Shown here in pieces: positions 46,324-55,692 of a DNA stretch of 64,000 nucleotides. The number at the start of each line of letters is the position of its first letter. Position 1 is the stretch's first letter. The notes under the pieces are model-generated. The model was given only the letters and a program-made list of their open reading frames with translations. It made no database searches and was not told the DNA's origin. The position numbers and the translations under genes were made by a program. Source of the DNA: Agrobacterium tumefaciens (GTDB lineage: Bacteria > Pseudomonadota > Alphaproteobacteria > Rhizobiales > Rhizobiaceae); the NCBI RefSeq assembly GCF_017726655.1, contig NZ_CP072308.1:1302001-1366000 (forward strand), written 5' to 3'.

Positions 46324-46998
46324 ATGTTGCCCTTTCTGCCGCGGGCGGTGGTGTTCGACATGGACGGATTGTTGATCGAGAGCGAGAGGCTTTATCGCGA
46401 TTCATTTCTGGCGGCCTCGGATGAAGGCGGCCATGGCATGGAGGTGGAGACCTATCAGAAGGTCTGCGGCAGCCCGTGGGATGTCATCACCGGCACCATC
46501 TTTGCCGATTATGGCGCGGATTTTCCCATCGACAATTTTCGAGACGCCTGGCTCCGGCATCTTGGCGTGATGATGGCTGATGGCGTGGCGTTGAAGCCTG
46601 GCGTCGTCGAAATCCTCGATCTGCTCGACCGGCTCAATATACGGCGCGCCATCGCCACCTCATCGCGGCACGATTCGGTGACGCGCCATCTTGGGCCCCA
46701 CGATCTTCTCGGACGTTTCGACACCATTGTCGCGCGCGGCGACTATACGGAGCCGAAACCGGCGCCCATGCCCTATCTGACGGCGGCGCGACGACTGTCC
46801 CTCGATCCCGGGCGCTGTCTTGCCTTGGAGGATTCCTACTCGGGTGTACGCTCGGCGACATCGGCGGGCATGATGACCATCATGGTGCCTGACGTTGCAC
46901 CGCCGACGGAGGAAATGCGGGAGAAATGCGTGGCCGTCGCCAGCGACCTTAACGCCGTGGCGGCCATGTTGGAAAAGCTGGAGCCTTCAGGGTTTTGA
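46324..46998 (+). CDS. HAD-IA phosphatase, beta-phosphoglucomutase-like
   Basis: 224 residues with HAD motifs: VVFDMDGLLIESERLYR, ATSSRHDSV, YTEPKPAPMPYLTAARRL and CLALEDSYSGVRSATSAGM. The helical cap lies between residues 20 and 90. General relatives are sugar-phosphate phosphatases and pseudouridine-5'-phosphatase-like enzymes. It begins 3 bp after the VOC gene. The end overlaps the convergent MazG-like gene by 12 bp. Substrate unknown. Confidence 0.85.
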   Translation: MLPFLPRAVVFDMDGLLIESERLYRDSFLAASDEGGHGMEVETYQKVCGSPWDVITGTIFADYGADFPIDNFRDAWLRHLGVMMADGVALKPGVVEILDLLDRLNIRRAIATSSRHDSVTRHLGPHDLLGRFDTIVARGDYTEPKPAPMPYLTAARRLSLDPGRCLALEDSYSGVRSATSAGMMTIMVPDVAPPTEEMREKCVAVASDLNAVAAMLEKLEPSGF

Positions 46999-47295
46999 CG
47001 GCGTAAAGCACCACTTACGCTTGATCGCTCCTTCAATATCGAGACCGTTATAATGGGCCAGTAACAGCACATGGCCGAGGAGATCGGCGGTTTCGTCGGC
47101 CAGATCCCGCTTCGTCTCCTCTTTGCTCCTACCCTTAACGCGCGCCCTTCCTGTCAGCCGGTTCCAGGCCTGCGTGACCTCGCCAACCTCTTCCTGGAGC
47201 TTCAGCATGTACCAGTCCGGATCGCGGAATATCCCGTTTTCAGCGGCATATTTTTGCGACGCCTCTTCAAACCGACGCATCATGTCAGCAAACAT
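46987..47295 (-). CDS. MazG-related NTP pyrophosphohydrolase-like protein
   Basis: 102 residues. All-alpha NTP-PPase pattern: WYMLKLQEEVGEVTQAWNRLTG with the EExxE metal motif (EEVGE), then RDLADETADLLGHVLLLAHYNGLDIEGAI with the second ExxD (ETAD). Members hydrolyse dNTPs or nucleotide analogues as house-cleaning enzymes. Single small gene, convergent with the HAD gene. Confidence 0.8.
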   Translation of the reverse strand: MFADMMRRFEEASQKYAAENGIFRDPDWYMLKLQEEVGEVTQAWNRLTGRARVKGRSKEETKRDLADETADLLGHVLLLAHYNGLDIEGAIKRKWCFTPSKP

Positions 47296-47437
47296 TTGTT
47301 CATCCTTTGTTCACTCGCTAAAACTCTAATCATGATTCTCTGACGGCGTCGACCCGTCAGGGCGTCATGCAGCCATGAACAGAAATTTCCGGGACATGCG
47401 CATGCAAGCGCGATAGAGAAAAGATATTCAAACAATC

Positions 47438-48229
47438 ATGCCGTCACCCATGTCCCATCTCGACTTCCTGTCGTCATTCGTCGCCGCACACAGCCCGGTG
47501 CTGCTCGCCACGTTTGCCGGCGCAGCCTTTCTTGCCGGCCTTGCCCGCGGCTTTTCCGGCTTCGGCGCGGCGCTCATATTCATCCCGCTTGCGAGCGCCA
47601 TCGTCGGGCCACGTGTGGCTTCGGCGGTTCTGCTGGTGGTGGACGCCGTGCTAACTGTGGGTATGATACCGCCCGCCTTCCGCATGGCGGACAGGCGAGA
47701 CGTCTTCACCATGGCGACCGGCGCCCTTGTCGGCGTGCCCGTCGGCACGATGTTGCTCGCCAAGGGTGATCCCTTGACGCTGCGCTGGCTCATTTCAGGC
47801 GTCGTCGTGGTGCTGCTCGTGTTCCTGCTGTCCGGCTGGCGTTACAGCGGCCGGCCGAAGACGCCGCTCACCCTTCTCACCGGACTCGTGGCTGGCCTGT
47901 TTTCAGGCGCCGCGCAGCTGGGTGGCCCGCCCGTCGTCGCCTATTGGCTGGGCGGCGCGCTGAAGGGCGCTTTCGTGCGCGCCAATGTCATTCTTTATTT
48001 TGCGATATCGACGATATTTTCCCTGGCCAGCTATTTTTTGGGCGGCCTGTTCAGCTTCGATGTCTTCGTGTTTTTCCTGCTGGCGTTGCCCTTTTACGGT
48101 GCGGGCCTTTACGCAGGGTCGCGATTACATGGGTTTGCCGATGAGGCATCCTTCAGGCGCATCTGCTACGGGCTGATCGCCATGTCTGCCTGCATCGGCC
48201 TGCCCTTGTTCGATTCGCTGCTGAAATAG
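47438..48229 (+). CDS. Sulfite exporter TauE/SafE family permease
   Basis: 263 residues with eight predicted membrane helices. The N-terminal half has the family's FAGAAFLAGLARGFSGFGAALIFIPLAS, repeated in the second half as TGLVAGLFSGAAQLGGPPVVAYWLGG. Family members export or import sulfite, sulfonates or other organic anions. ATG 47438 or ATG 47450 may be used; neither has a strong ribosome site. A hairpin at the stop separates it from the convergent pdxH. Confidence 0.88.
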   Translation: MPSPMSHLDFLSSFVAAHSPVLLATFAGAAFLAGLARGFSGFGAALIFIPLASAIVGPRVASAVLLVVDAVLTVGMIPPAFRMADRRDVFTMATGALVGVPVGTMLLAKGDPLTLRWLISGVVVVLLVFLLSGWRYSGRPKTPLTLLTGLVAGLFSGAAQLGGPPVVAYWLGGALKGAFVRANVILYFAISTIFSLASYFLGGLFSFDVFVFFLLALPFYGAGLYAGSRLHGFADEASFRRICYGLIAMSACIGLPLFDSLLK

Positions 48230-48249
48230 GCGGGCCACGACGACCCGCC
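48229..48249. terminator. Bidirectional hairpin between the TauE-type gene and pdxH
   Basis: GGCGGG/CCCGCC stem (48229-48234, 48244-48249) between two convergent stops. Tails are only weakly T-rich on both sides. Confidence 0.4.
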
Positions 48250-48258
48250 GACTTGCCT

Positions 48259-48879
48259 TTACGGGTACATGCGGACCTTCGACCAGGCACCGTCAGGCGT
48301 CTCGCGGCGGAATTCGATACGGTCATGCAGGCGGAACTTGCGATCATGCCAGAATTCGATGCTCACGGGGCGAATGCGGAAACCGGACCAGTGGGATGGG
48401 CGCGGAATATCGCCGATCGCATATTTGGCGGTATATTCGGCCACCGCCTTTTCCAGCGCGAAACGACCCTCCAGCGGCCGCGACTGCTTGGAGGCCCAGG
48501 CGCCGATGCGGCTGCCGCGCGGGCGGGAGGCATAATAGGCATCCGCCTCCGCGTCGCTCACGATCTCCACCTCGCCCCGCAGGCGCACCTGTCGCCGCAG
48601 GCTCTTCCAGTGGAAACACATGGCCGCTTTTTTCTGGCCGAGGATCTCCCGTCCCTTCTGGCTTTCGAAATTCGTGTAGAACACGAAGCCGCGGTCATCG
48701 ACGCCTTTTAGCAGCACCATGCGCACGTTCGGCAGGCCATTTTCGTCCACGGTGGCGAGTGCCACTGCGTTCGGATCATTGATTTCGGAAGCCGTCGCGT
48801 CCTTCAGCCACTCGGCAAAAAGGGTGAAAGGTTCATTTTCTTCCGTGAAGTCACTGGATGTTAACCCCGTTTCCGACAT
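48259..48879 (-). CDS. pdxH: Pyridoxamine 5'-phosphate oxidase
   Basis: 206 residues. FMN enzyme that makes PLP. Family stretches: [64 protein letters not shown], and the C-terminal [27 protein letters not shown]. Supplies cofactor for PLP enzymes such as ThrC. Convergent with the TauE-type gene; divergent from the surface lipoprotein gene. Confidence 0.95.
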   Translation of the reverse strand: MSETGLTSSDFTEENEPFTLFAEWLKDATASEINDPNAVALATVDENGLPNVRMVLLKGVDDRGFVFYTNFESQKGREILGQKKAAMCFHWKSLRRQVRLRGEVEIVSDAEADAYYASRPRGSRIGAWASKQSRPLEGRFALEKAVAEYTAKYAIGDIPRPSHWSGFRIRPVSIEFWHDRKFRLHDRIEFRRETPDGAWSKVRMYP

Positions 48880-48935
48880 ATTGACTAAAATGCTCCCGAG
48901 CTGATTTGGACCCCAGAGATGATCTCTGGTGAAAG

Positions 48936-49385
48936 ATGGTGACCGTCATAGCAAAGTCGAACAGTCGAACAAAGAGCCTCCTTTCGTCGGTAGCGGAAGT
49001 TTCCGCCGTCGTGTCGATGCTTGTGGTGCTGAGCGGATGTGTCAGCCTCGATCTTTTCGGCGGCGACAAGGTCGACCGCTCGCTTTCCACGGCCTCCGTG
49101 CCCAACCAGCAGAATGGCAGCGCCCAGACCGACGACGTAACCATTCGCAATGCGGTCACATCGGCCGATCTCGCCAAGCTTGCAGATCAGCCGCTGCCCT
49201 GGGCGAACGCCGCCACCGGCAGCGCAGGCGTCGTCACCGCCATTCGCGAAGATAAATCAAGCGGTTTCGTCTGCCGTCAATTCAAGACCACGCGTCACTC
49301 CTTCGAGGGTGTGGCAGCCTATTCCGGGCAGGCCTGCCTGTCGGAAACCGGCGAATGGTTGATGACCCGCTTCGAGCAGAAATAA
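48936..49385 (+). CDS. RT0821/Lpp0805-type surface lipoprotein
   Basis: 149 residues. The signal has lipobox VLSGC (Cys near residue 35). After a variable linker ([26 protein letters not shown]) comes the domain typical of RT0821/Lpp0805 proteins: [62 protein letters not shown] with two Cys. Related to the 17-kDa rickettsial surface antigen family. Function unknown; outer-membrane anchored. Confidence 0.78.
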   Translation: MVTVIAKSNSRTKSLLSSVAEVSAVVSMLVVLSGCVSLDLFGGDKVDRSLSTASVPNQQNGSAQTDDVTIRNAVTSADLAKLADQPLPWANAATGSAGVVTAIREDKSSGFVCRQFKTTRHSFEGVAAYSGQACLSETGEWLMTRFEQK

Positions 49386-49596
49386 TCTGTTTACCCTCCC
49401 GCAGGGAATAAAGCCGGCCCGCGCGCGGCCCGCATCCTCCGTAAAGGAGTGATTAGCAACTTATTGCAACAGTCGACGTTGATTAAACCGAGGGCGCGCA
49501 GGCGAATGAACGCAGGCACCCCTTATCGGAGAGGTTCGTTTCAGGATTGCGCCATGAAGGGCGGCAGCGCCTGAGCCAACGTAGCTGGTGCTTCGC

Positions 49597-50697
49597 ATGC
49601 GCGATCCATATTCTATCCTCGGCGTAAAACGTGACGCCCGCCACGACGAGATCAAGGCCGCCTGGCGCACGAAGGCGAAAACCGTTCACCCGGACGCCAA
49701 TCGCGACGATCCCGATGCGTCGGCGCGCTTTGCCGAGATCGGTCAGGCCTACGACCTTCTGAAAGACCCGAAAAAGCGCGATCTCTACGATCAGGCCCGC
49801 AAGGCAGCGGAAAAGAAAAAGGCCGGCGAAACCATCATGCAGCAGCGGGAAGCCGCGCGCGAGGCTGCCGAACGTGCCAAGGCCGCCGAAAAGCTGATGG
49901 AGGAACTGGCCCGCGCGGACGCCCGCAACCGGGCGCAGACCGGCCACAAAGCCGATAGCAAACCGGAAAGCGCCGAAGACATCGTCGAGCGCATCTTCGG
50001 CGCAGACGCCCAGAATGATCCCAAGGTGCAGCAGGCAGCGGAAGCCGCAAAGGCGGCCGCGAGCGCTGCGAAAGGCGATATGCCCGCAGCCACAGCCACT
50101 GGCGATGACAAGACTGCGCCCGCCTCGCTCGCTGCCAATCTTTTCAGCGCGCTGGTGCGGCGGTTCCGTGCGCCGCAGCCGGCTCCGGAAAAAGTGCCTG
50201 ACATCACCGCAGAAGCCATCGTTACGGTTGCAGATCTGCTCGAGAAGAAGTGGATTACCGTTTCTCTTGCCGACGAGCGGGACGTCCGGTTCCAGCTCGA
50301 GCCCGGGATGACCGATGGCCATGTTGTGCGGCTGAAGGGACAGGGGCTGAAGCTCCCCAACATTGCGCGCGGCGATCTTGCAGTCACGTTGCTTGCCGCG
50401 CGCGACGATGTGTTTTCGCTGCGTGGCTTCGATATTCACACGACGCTTGCCATTTCGCTCAGCGATGCGGTTCTGGGGTGCGACGCGAAGGTCGTGACGC
50501 CGCTCGGCGAAGAAACCATCACCATTCCGGCCTGGTCAGGCTCGGACCGCGCCCTCCGGCTTGCTGGCAAGGGCCTTGCCGACGGCAAGGGTGGCTCGGG
50601 CGATCTCGTCATCGAATTGCGCATCGTCCTGCACGAGAAACCGGATGAAAAGGTAACCGACCTGATGCGCCACATGCGCGAAGGCCTTTATTTGTGA
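49597..50697 (+). CDS. DnaJ-type co-chaperone (CbpA-like, no zinc finger)
   Basis: 366 residues from ATG 49597 (MRDPYSILGVKRDA is the family start; a GTG lies three codons earlier). J-domain 1-66 with HPD in KTVHPDANRDDP. A long Ala/Lys/Glu-rich segment (70-195, AREAAERAKAAEKLMEEL) follows, then the C-terminal substrate domain (205-366, VTVADLLEKKWITVSL, LRGFDIHTTLAISLSDAVLGCDAKVVTPLGE). The Gly/Phe and zinc-finger regions are missing, so it is a type II/CbpA-like J protein with an unusual charged linker. It stands upstream of fabI with a 131-bp gap. Confidence 0.88.
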   Translation: MRDPYSILGVKRDARHDEIKAAWRTKAKTVHPDANRDDPDASARFAEIGQAYDLLKDPKKRDLYDQARKAAEKKKAGETIMQQREAAREAAERAKAAEKLMEELARADARNRAQTGHKADSKPESAEDIVERIFGADAQNDPKVQQAAEAAKAAASAAKGDMPAATATGDDKTAPASLAANLFSALVRRFRAPQPAPEKVPDITAEAIVTVADLLEKKWITVSLADERDVRFQLEPGMTDGHVVRLKGQGLKLPNIARGDLAVTLLAARDDVFSLRGFDIHTTLAISLSDAVLGCDAKVVTPLGEETITIPAWSGSDRALRLAGKGLADGKGGSGDLVIELRIVLHEKPDEKVTDLMRHMREGLYL

Positions 50698-50828
50698 AAG
50701 TTTTGCGAATAGCCGGGACAACGCACCCTTTGTTACGCTCCCTAACAGTTGATGATCTTTGGCAATCTTGAACAGGATTGCAGCCTATGCCATAGGCAGG
50801 ATCAATCGAAAGTATCAGGGAGCATAAA

Positions 50829-51647
50829 ATGGCTCAGGCATCCGGCCTTATGGCTGGCAAACGCGGCCTCATCATGGGTGTCGCCAACAACCGCTCAATC
50901 GCTTGGGGCATTGCCAAGGCATGTGCGGACGCTGGCGCGGAACTCGCACTCACCTGGCAGGGCGATGCGCTCAAGAAGCGCGTCGAGCCGCTGGCACAGG
51001 AACTCGGCGCCTTCATGGCCGGCCATTGCGATGTGACCGATCTCGAGACGATTGATGCGGTTTTTGCCGCGCTGGAAAAGCATTGGGGCAAGATCGACTT
51101 CGTCGTGCACGCGATTGCTTTTTCCGACAAGGACGAGCTGACCGGCCGTTACCTCGATACCAGCCGCGACAACTTCAACCGCACCATGGACATCTCCGTC
51201 TTCTCGCTGGCCGCCGTTGCCAAGCGGGCGGAGCCCGTCATGAATGACGGTGGCTCGATCGTGACGCTCACCTATTACGGCGCCGAAAAGGTCATGCCGA
51301 ACTACAACGTCATGGGCGTGGCCAAGGCTGCACTCGAGGCGAGCGTGCGTTACCTCGCGGTCGACCTCGGCAATCGCGGCATTCGCGTCAACGCCGTTTC
51401 CGCCGGCCCGATCAAGACGCTGGCCGCTTCCGGCATCGGCGATTTCCGTTACATTCTGAAGTGGAACGAATATAATGCGCCGCTGAAGCGTACAGTCTCC
51501 ATCGAAGAAGTCGGCAAGTCGGCGCTTTATCTGCTGTCCGACCTTTCGACCGGCGTGACCGGCGAAATCCACCATGTCGATTCGGGTTATCACACGATCG
51601 GCATGAAGGCGGTGGACGCGCCTGATATTTCGGTGGTCAAGGACTGA
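50829..51647 (+). CDS. fabI: Enoyl-[acyl-carrier-protein] reductase (NADH) FabI
   Basis: 272 residues. Final reduction in fatty-acid elongation. SDR fold with the FabI-specific Rossmann motif GLIMGVANNRSIAWGIAKACADAGAELALTWQGD and catalytic Y-x6-K (YNVMGVAKAALEASVRYLA) together with YYGAEKVMPNYN. C-terminal SGVTGEIHHVDSGYHTIGM. AGGGAG ribosome site. Followed 35 bp later by a histidine-phosphatase gene. Confidence 0.96.
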   Translation: MAQASGLMAGKRGLIMGVANNRSIAWGIAKACADAGAELALTWQGDALKKRVEPLAQELGAFMAGHCDVTDLETIDAVFAALEKHWGKIDFVVHAIAFSDKDELTGRYLDTSRDNFNRTMDISVFSLAAVAKRAEPVMNDGGSIVTLTYYGAEKVMPNYNVMGVAKAALEASVRYLAVDLGNRGIRVNAVSAGPIKTLAASGIGDFRYILKWNEYNAPLKRTVSIEEVGKSALYLLSDLSTGVTGEIHHVDSGYHTIGMKAVDAPDISVVKD

Positions 51648-51682
51648 CCATTTCGGGAACGGCTTGAAACAGGGGTATCGCC

Positions 51683-52276
51683 TTGCTCGTCTATGTGATC
51701 CGGCACGGACAAACGGACTGGAATGCGATACGCCGGCTTCAGGGTCAGAAAGACATTCCGCTCAATGATTTCGGCCGCCAGCAGGCGGTCGGCAACGGCC
51801 TCATCCTTTCCCGCCTTCTCGGCGAGACGGCAAAAGACTTCGACTACGTGGCAAGCCCGCTCGGGCGCACGCGCGAGACAATGGAGTTGATGCGCGGCGC
51901 GATGGGCCTCGATCCCACGGGATACCGCACCGATGATCGCCTGATCGAGGTTTCCTTTGGCGACTGGGAGGGGCAGACCCTGCCCGAGCTCAAGAAGGAA
52001 TTCCCGGACCGCGTAAAGGCGCGCAAGGCCAACAAGTGGGACTTCATCCCCCCTGGCCAGGATGCCGAAAGCTACGAAATCCTCTCCTGGCGCATCGGCG
52101 CATGGCTCTCCTCCGTGGACAGGCAGACAATCTGCGTCTGCCACGGCGGCGTCATCCGCTCGATCTTCCGGCTGGTATCCGGCATGGACAAGGACGAGGC
52201 ATCGAGAACGCAAATTCCGCAGGACCGGATTTTGAAGGTCGAGATCGACAGGAATAGTGCGGAGTGGATTTTGTGA
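51683..52276 (+). CDS. Histidine phosphatase (phosphoglycerate mutase-like)
   Basis: 197 residues from TTG 51683, supported by AGGGG eight bases earlier; the catalytic RHG motif follows within eight residues so no later start is possible. Motifs: VIRHGQTDWNAIRRLQGQKDIPLNDFGRQQA, SPLGRTRETMELM, LIEVSFGDWEGQT and VCHGGVIRSIFRLV. It is a cofactor-independent-phosphatase relative of GpmB/CobC; substrate unknown. Probably co-transcribed with fabI. Confidence 0.88.
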   Translation: MLVYVIRHGQTDWNAIRRLQGQKDIPLNDFGRQQAVGNGLILSRLLGETAKDFDYVASPLGRTRETMELMRGAMGLDPTGYRTDDRLIEVSFGDWEGQTLPELKKEFPDRVKARKANKWDFIPPGQDAESYEILSWRIGAWLSSVDRQTICVCHGGVIRSIFRLVSGMDKDEASRTQIPQDRILKVEIDRNSAEWIL

Positions 52277-52350
52277 GAGATCACGGGGCATAACCCTCTG
52301 CATCGTCCTACTCGAGCAGCCCGTATATTTGGCGCAAAGGCCGCCGCTTA

Positions 52351-52473
52351 TTTCTTCTCCCCGCCGGGGAGACGGTGGCCCGAAGGGTCGGATGAGGGGG
52401 CAACGATAGCTATAGTCCGCACCCTCGCACCCTCATCCCGCTGCCGCGACCTTCTCCCCGGCGGGGAGAAGAA
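52351..52473. repeat. Palindromic mosaic element, family B copy 2
   Basis: About 123 bp, same orientation as the copy at 37346: TTCTTCTCCCCGCCGGGGAG start, GGTGGCCCGAAGGGTCGGAT, GAGGGGGCAAC, variable centre, CCCTCATCCC and TTCTCCCCGGCGGGGAGAAG end. It lies between two convergent genes. Confidence 0.8.
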
Positions 52474-52527
52474 ACAAGAGGCATCCGCTCATTTCACAAC
52501 GAAGGTTTTGGCGTGAGGGGCTGGTGC

Positions 52528-52788
52528 TTACTCAACAACCTGCAGATCGTCGACCACGCGCTTGCCATCCACTTCCGTGTAGAAAACCACGACCTTCACG
52601 CCCGCTTTCAGCCCTTCGAAATTGAATTCTTCCGGCACGCGGTAGGTCTTGCCGTCGCTCAGCGTAATGCTGAGGCCATTCGCATCGATCTTGCTGATCG
52701 TGCCTTCCACGTCCACGCTCTGGGCGAAGCTGTTGATCGGCATCAGGAGGTTGGCGGTGGCCAGAAGGGCGGCAATCATCATACGCAT
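52528..52788 (-). CDS. DUF1344 small periplasmic protein
   Basis: 86 residues from ATG 52788; an ATG at 52830 (AAAGG upstream) would add a basic 14-residue extension before the signal peptide, so the start is open. Signal peptide MRMMIAALLATANLLMPINSFAQ, then a small OB-like beta domain: VDVEGTISKIDANGLSITLSDGKTYRVPEEFNFEGLKAGVKVVVFYTEVDGKRVVDDLQVVE. DUF1344 is common in Rhizobiales with several paralogues per genome; no function known. Confidence 0.8.
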   Translation of the reverse strand: MRMMIAALLATANLLMPINSFAQSVDVEGTISKIDANGLSITLSDGKTYRVPEEFNFEGLKAGVKVVVFYTEVDGKRVVDDLQVVE

Positions 52789-52830
52789 CGATCTAGCTTT
52801 CGTGGATTTGCGTGAAAACTTTACATGCAT

Positions 52831-53224
52831 GAAGAATTGCCTTTCGAATGTGGCGGAAATTGCCCGCAACCATGACATTTTCAGCCCAATTGATGAACGG
52901 ATTTCAAATCCTGTTCAAGCCGTTAGTGATTTCTACACCGCATTTTCCGGCAATGCTGGAAAACCATTGATTGCGGTGGAAAACAGCCGCGGCTTTACAA
53001 AATCGTCATTTCCGGAACCCGCAGACGAGCTCGAATCAAGCTGCATGTCTTCCCGTCAGGGCTGTCGCATCTCGCCTCTGGTGAAGTCGTGGCCCGCGCC
53101 GTGCCTTGTTATCCAGCGGGCTATGAAAGAAAGGCTTTTGTCTTGACCGGATTTTCCACTAAGACAAATCCGCTTGTTTCAAACGGCGCCGTCCACAGGT
53201 GCCCCGCTTTCCGGTTTGAGAATT
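52831..53224. other. Gap upstream of aroC
   Basis: About 390 bp with no recognisable gene on either strand. It holds an imperfect palindrome (TTTTCC at 52943-52948, GGAAAA at 52958-52963, with GCA/TGC inside) and one GANTC site near 53034. It presumably contains promoters for aroC and, divergently, the DUF1344 gene. Confidence 0.45.
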
Positions 53225-54322
53225 ATGTCGCATAACAGTTTCGGTCATCTTTTTCGCGTTACCACCTGGGGAGAAAGCCACGGGCCGGCGCTCGGCTGTG
53301 TGCTGGATGGATGCCCGCCCGGCCTCCGCTTCACCCTTTCCGAGGTGCAGCACTGGATGGACAAGCGCAAACCGGGGCAAAGCCGTTTCGTGACCCAGCG
53401 CCGCGAGGATGACATCGTCAAGGTGCTTTCCGGCGTGATGCTGGATGGGGACGGCGACACGATGATCACGACAGGCACGCCGATTTCGATGCTGATCGAA
53501 AATACCGACCAGCGCTCCAAGGATTATGGCGAGATCGCCAAGCGCTTCCGCCCCGGCCATGCGGATTTCACCTATGACCTGAAATACGGCATTCGCGATT
53601 ATCGTGGCGGCGGCCGCTCGTCGGCGCGTGAAACGGCAGCGCGTGTCGCTGCGGGCGCAATTGCCCGCAAGGTGGTGCCCAGTCTCAATGTGCGCGGCGC
53701 GCTGGTGCAGATCGGCAAGCACAAAATCAACCGCGAAAACTGGGATTGGGATCAGGTCGACCAGAACCCGTTCTTCTGCCCGGACCCCGAAATGGTGCCG
53801 GTCTGGGAAGAATACCTCGACAGCATCCGCAAGGCCGGCTCCTCCATCGGCGCCGTGGTCGAAGTGGTCGCGGAAGGCGTTCCCGCCGGCATCGGCGCGC
53901 CAATCTATGCCAAGCTCGACCAGGATATCGCCTCCAACCTGATGTCGATTAACGCCGTCAAGGGCGTGGAGATCGGCGAGGGCTTTGCCTCTGCCGAGCT
54001 TTCCGGCGAAGAAAATGCCGACGAGATGCGCATGGGCAATGACGGCAAGCCGATCTTTCTGTCCAACCATGCGGGCGGCATCCTGGGCGGGATTGCGACC
54101 GGCGAACCTGTTATCGCCCGCTTCGCCATCAAGCCCACATCCTCTATCCTGACGGAGCGCCTGTCGATCGATACCGACGGCAATAATGTCGATGTTCGCA
54201 CCAAGGGTCGCCACGACCCCTGCGTTGGCATCCGGGCCGTTCCGATCGGTGAAGCGATGATCGCCTGCACCGTTGCCGACCATTACCTGAGGGACCGCGG
54301 CCAGACCGGCCGACTGAAATAA
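53225..54322 (+). CDS. aroC: Chorismate synthase
   Basis: 365 residues from ATG 53225 ([20 protein letters not shown] is the family start; the longer frame from 53174 is rejected). Last step of the shikimate pathway, using reduced FMN. Signatures: [59 protein letters not shown] and the C-terminal RGRHDPC (here [19 protein letters not shown]). It is followed 14 bp later by ribB, an enzyme that belongs to flavin synthesis; FMN is AroC's cofactor. Confidence 0.97.
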   Translation: MSHNSFGHLFRVTTWGESHGPALGCVLDGCPPGLRFTLSEVQHWMDKRKPGQSRFVTQRREDDIVKVLSGVMLDGDGDTMITTGTPISMLIENTDQRSKDYGEIAKRFRPGHADFTYDLKYGIRDYRGGGRSSARETAARVAAGAIARKVVPSLNVRGALVQIGKHKINRENWDWDQVDQNPFFCPDPEMVPVWEEYLDSIRKAGSSIGAVVEVVAEGVPAGIGAPIYAKLDQDIASNLMSINAVKGVEIGEGFASAELSGEENADEMRMGNDGKPIFLSNHAGGILGGIATGEPVIARFAIKPTSSILTERLSIDTDGNNVDVRTKGRHDPCVGIRAVPIGEAMIACTVADHYLRDRGQTGRLK

Positions 54323-54335
54323 AGGGGGGACCACC

Positions 54336-55436
54336 ATGGCCTATGATCAGAAACGCGTCGTCGACGCCATCCGCGCTTTCGAAGCCGGCGAAATCGTCGT
54401 CGTGACCGATGATGACGACCGCGAGAACGAAGGCGACCTGATCATTTCAGCGGTTCACTGCACGCCCGAGAAAATGGCGCTGATCGTGCGTCACACGTCA
54501 GGCATCGTTTGCGCCCCCATGCCGCGCGAGGAGGCCAAGCGGCTGAACCTCAACGCCATGGTGGCGGAAAATGACAGCGCCCATACCACAGCCTTCACCG
54601 TCAGCGTCGATTTCAAGCATGGCACGACGACAGGCATTTCCGCCGATGACCGCACGCTGACCGTTCGCAATCTTGCGAACCCCAATGTCGGCGCTTCCGA
54701 TTTCACCCGTCCCGGCCATATTTTCCCGCTGATTTCCCGCGAGGGCGGCGTGCTGATGCGCTCCGGCCATACCGAAGCAGCGGTCGATCTCTGCCGGCTC
54801 GCAGGCCTTCCGCCCATCGGCGTCATCAGCGAACTGGTGAATGACGACGGTACGGTGATGCGTGGCCCTCAGGTTTTGGATTTCGCCGAAAAACACGGCA
54901 TGAAACACGTGTCGGTCGCCGATCTCATCGCTTATCGCCAGCGCAAGGAAACGCTGGTGGAGATGGAATCCTCCTTCACCATCGAAACGCCCTTCGGGCC
55001 GGCCAAGGCGCAGACCTATTCCCTGCCCTGGGACCCGATGCAGCATATGGCTGTTATTTTCGGTGACATCAGGGATGGCGTCGACATTCCCGTTCGCCTT
55101 CACCCGGAAAACGTCGCCGACGACGTGTTCGGCGATCGCCAGCCGGTGCGGCATTACATGCAAAAAATAGCCGAGGAAGGCCGCGGCGTCATCGTTTACC
55201 TGCGTGAAGGCTCCGTTGGCGTTGGCCAGGTCGCCGGACGGCGCAAGGCACGCGACCCCGATGAAGCGCACGCCCAGGCCCGTTCGCGCGAGAATGAGTG
55301 GCTTGAAATCGGCCTTGGCGCGCAAATCCTGAAAGATCTCGGTATCAGCTCCATCAAACTGATGACAACGCGTGAGCGCCACTATGTCGGGCTGGAAGGT
55401 TTCGGCATCCAGATTTCGGCGACGGATATAGGGTGA
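54336..55436 (+). CDS. ribB: 3,4-dihydroxy-2-butanone 4-phosphate synthase with degenerate GTP cyclohydrolase II-like domain (RibBX type)
   Basis: 366 residues. Residues 1-205 form an intact DHBP synthase: DDDDRENEGDLIISA (metal and acidic loop), RHTSGIVCAPM, TAFTVSVDFKHGTTTGISADDR, RPGHIFPL and RSGHTEAAVDLCRLAGL. Residues 208-366 resemble GTP cyclohydrolase II but lack its zinc cysteines (the C-x10-C-x-C region reads VFGDRQPVRHYMQ) and the RQEGRGIGL motif is EEGRGVIVYLREGS. The second half is therefore probably not a cyclohydrolase, as described for RibBX variants, so RibA must be elsewhere. Directly follows aroC. Confidence 0.92.
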   Translation: MAYDQKRVVDAIRAFEAGEIVVVTDDDDRENEGDLIISAVHCTPEKMALIVRHTSGIVCAPMPREEAKRLNLNAMVAENDSAHTTAFTVSVDFKHGTTTGISADDRTLTVRNLANPNVGASDFTRPGHIFPLISREGGVLMRSGHTEAAVDLCRLAGLPPIGVISELVNDDGTVMRGPQVLDFAEKHGMKHVSVADLIAYRQRKETLVEMESSFTIETPFGPAKAQTYSLPWDPMQHMAVIFGDIRDGVDIPVRLHPENVADDVFGDRQPVRHYMQKIAEEGRGVIVYLREGSVGVGQVAGRRKARDPDEAHAQARSRENEWLEIGLGAQILKDLGISSIKLMTTRERHYVGLEGFGIQISATDIG

Positions 55437-55490
55437 GCTTTGGGTTTTTGCCTAGTCCCATCGCGTAATCGTGAGGCGAGCGGGTGCGGC

Positions 55491-55610
55491 ATTCTCCCCG
55501 CAGGCGAGAAGTCCGCGGCAGCGGGATAAGGGTGCAAGCTCTCGCTTCATCTCTGGCGTTGCCCCCTCACCCGACCCTTCGGGCCACCTTCTCCCCGCCG
55601 GGGAGAAGAA
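55491..55610. repeat. Palindromic mosaic element, family B copy 3 (inverted)
   Basis: About 120 bp, reverse orientation relative to the copies at 37346 and 52351: it contains GTTGCCCCCTCACCCGACCC and TTCGGGCCACC, and ends in TTCTCCCCGCCGGGGAGAAG. The left hairpin is imperfect (CTCCCCGCAGGCGAGAAG). Lies between two convergent genes. Confidence 0.8.
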
Positions 55611-55692
55611 ATATGCCGCAACGCCGCTGCTCCTCAAGAGCGAGGGTAAGGTGTCCGGACGCGCGCCTCTCACAATATCCTGGGCGACCGAC

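Noticed and set aside
52649..53146. 165-residue plus-strand frame upstream of aroC
   Set aside because: It overlaps the DUF1344 gene antisense and shows no conserved features.
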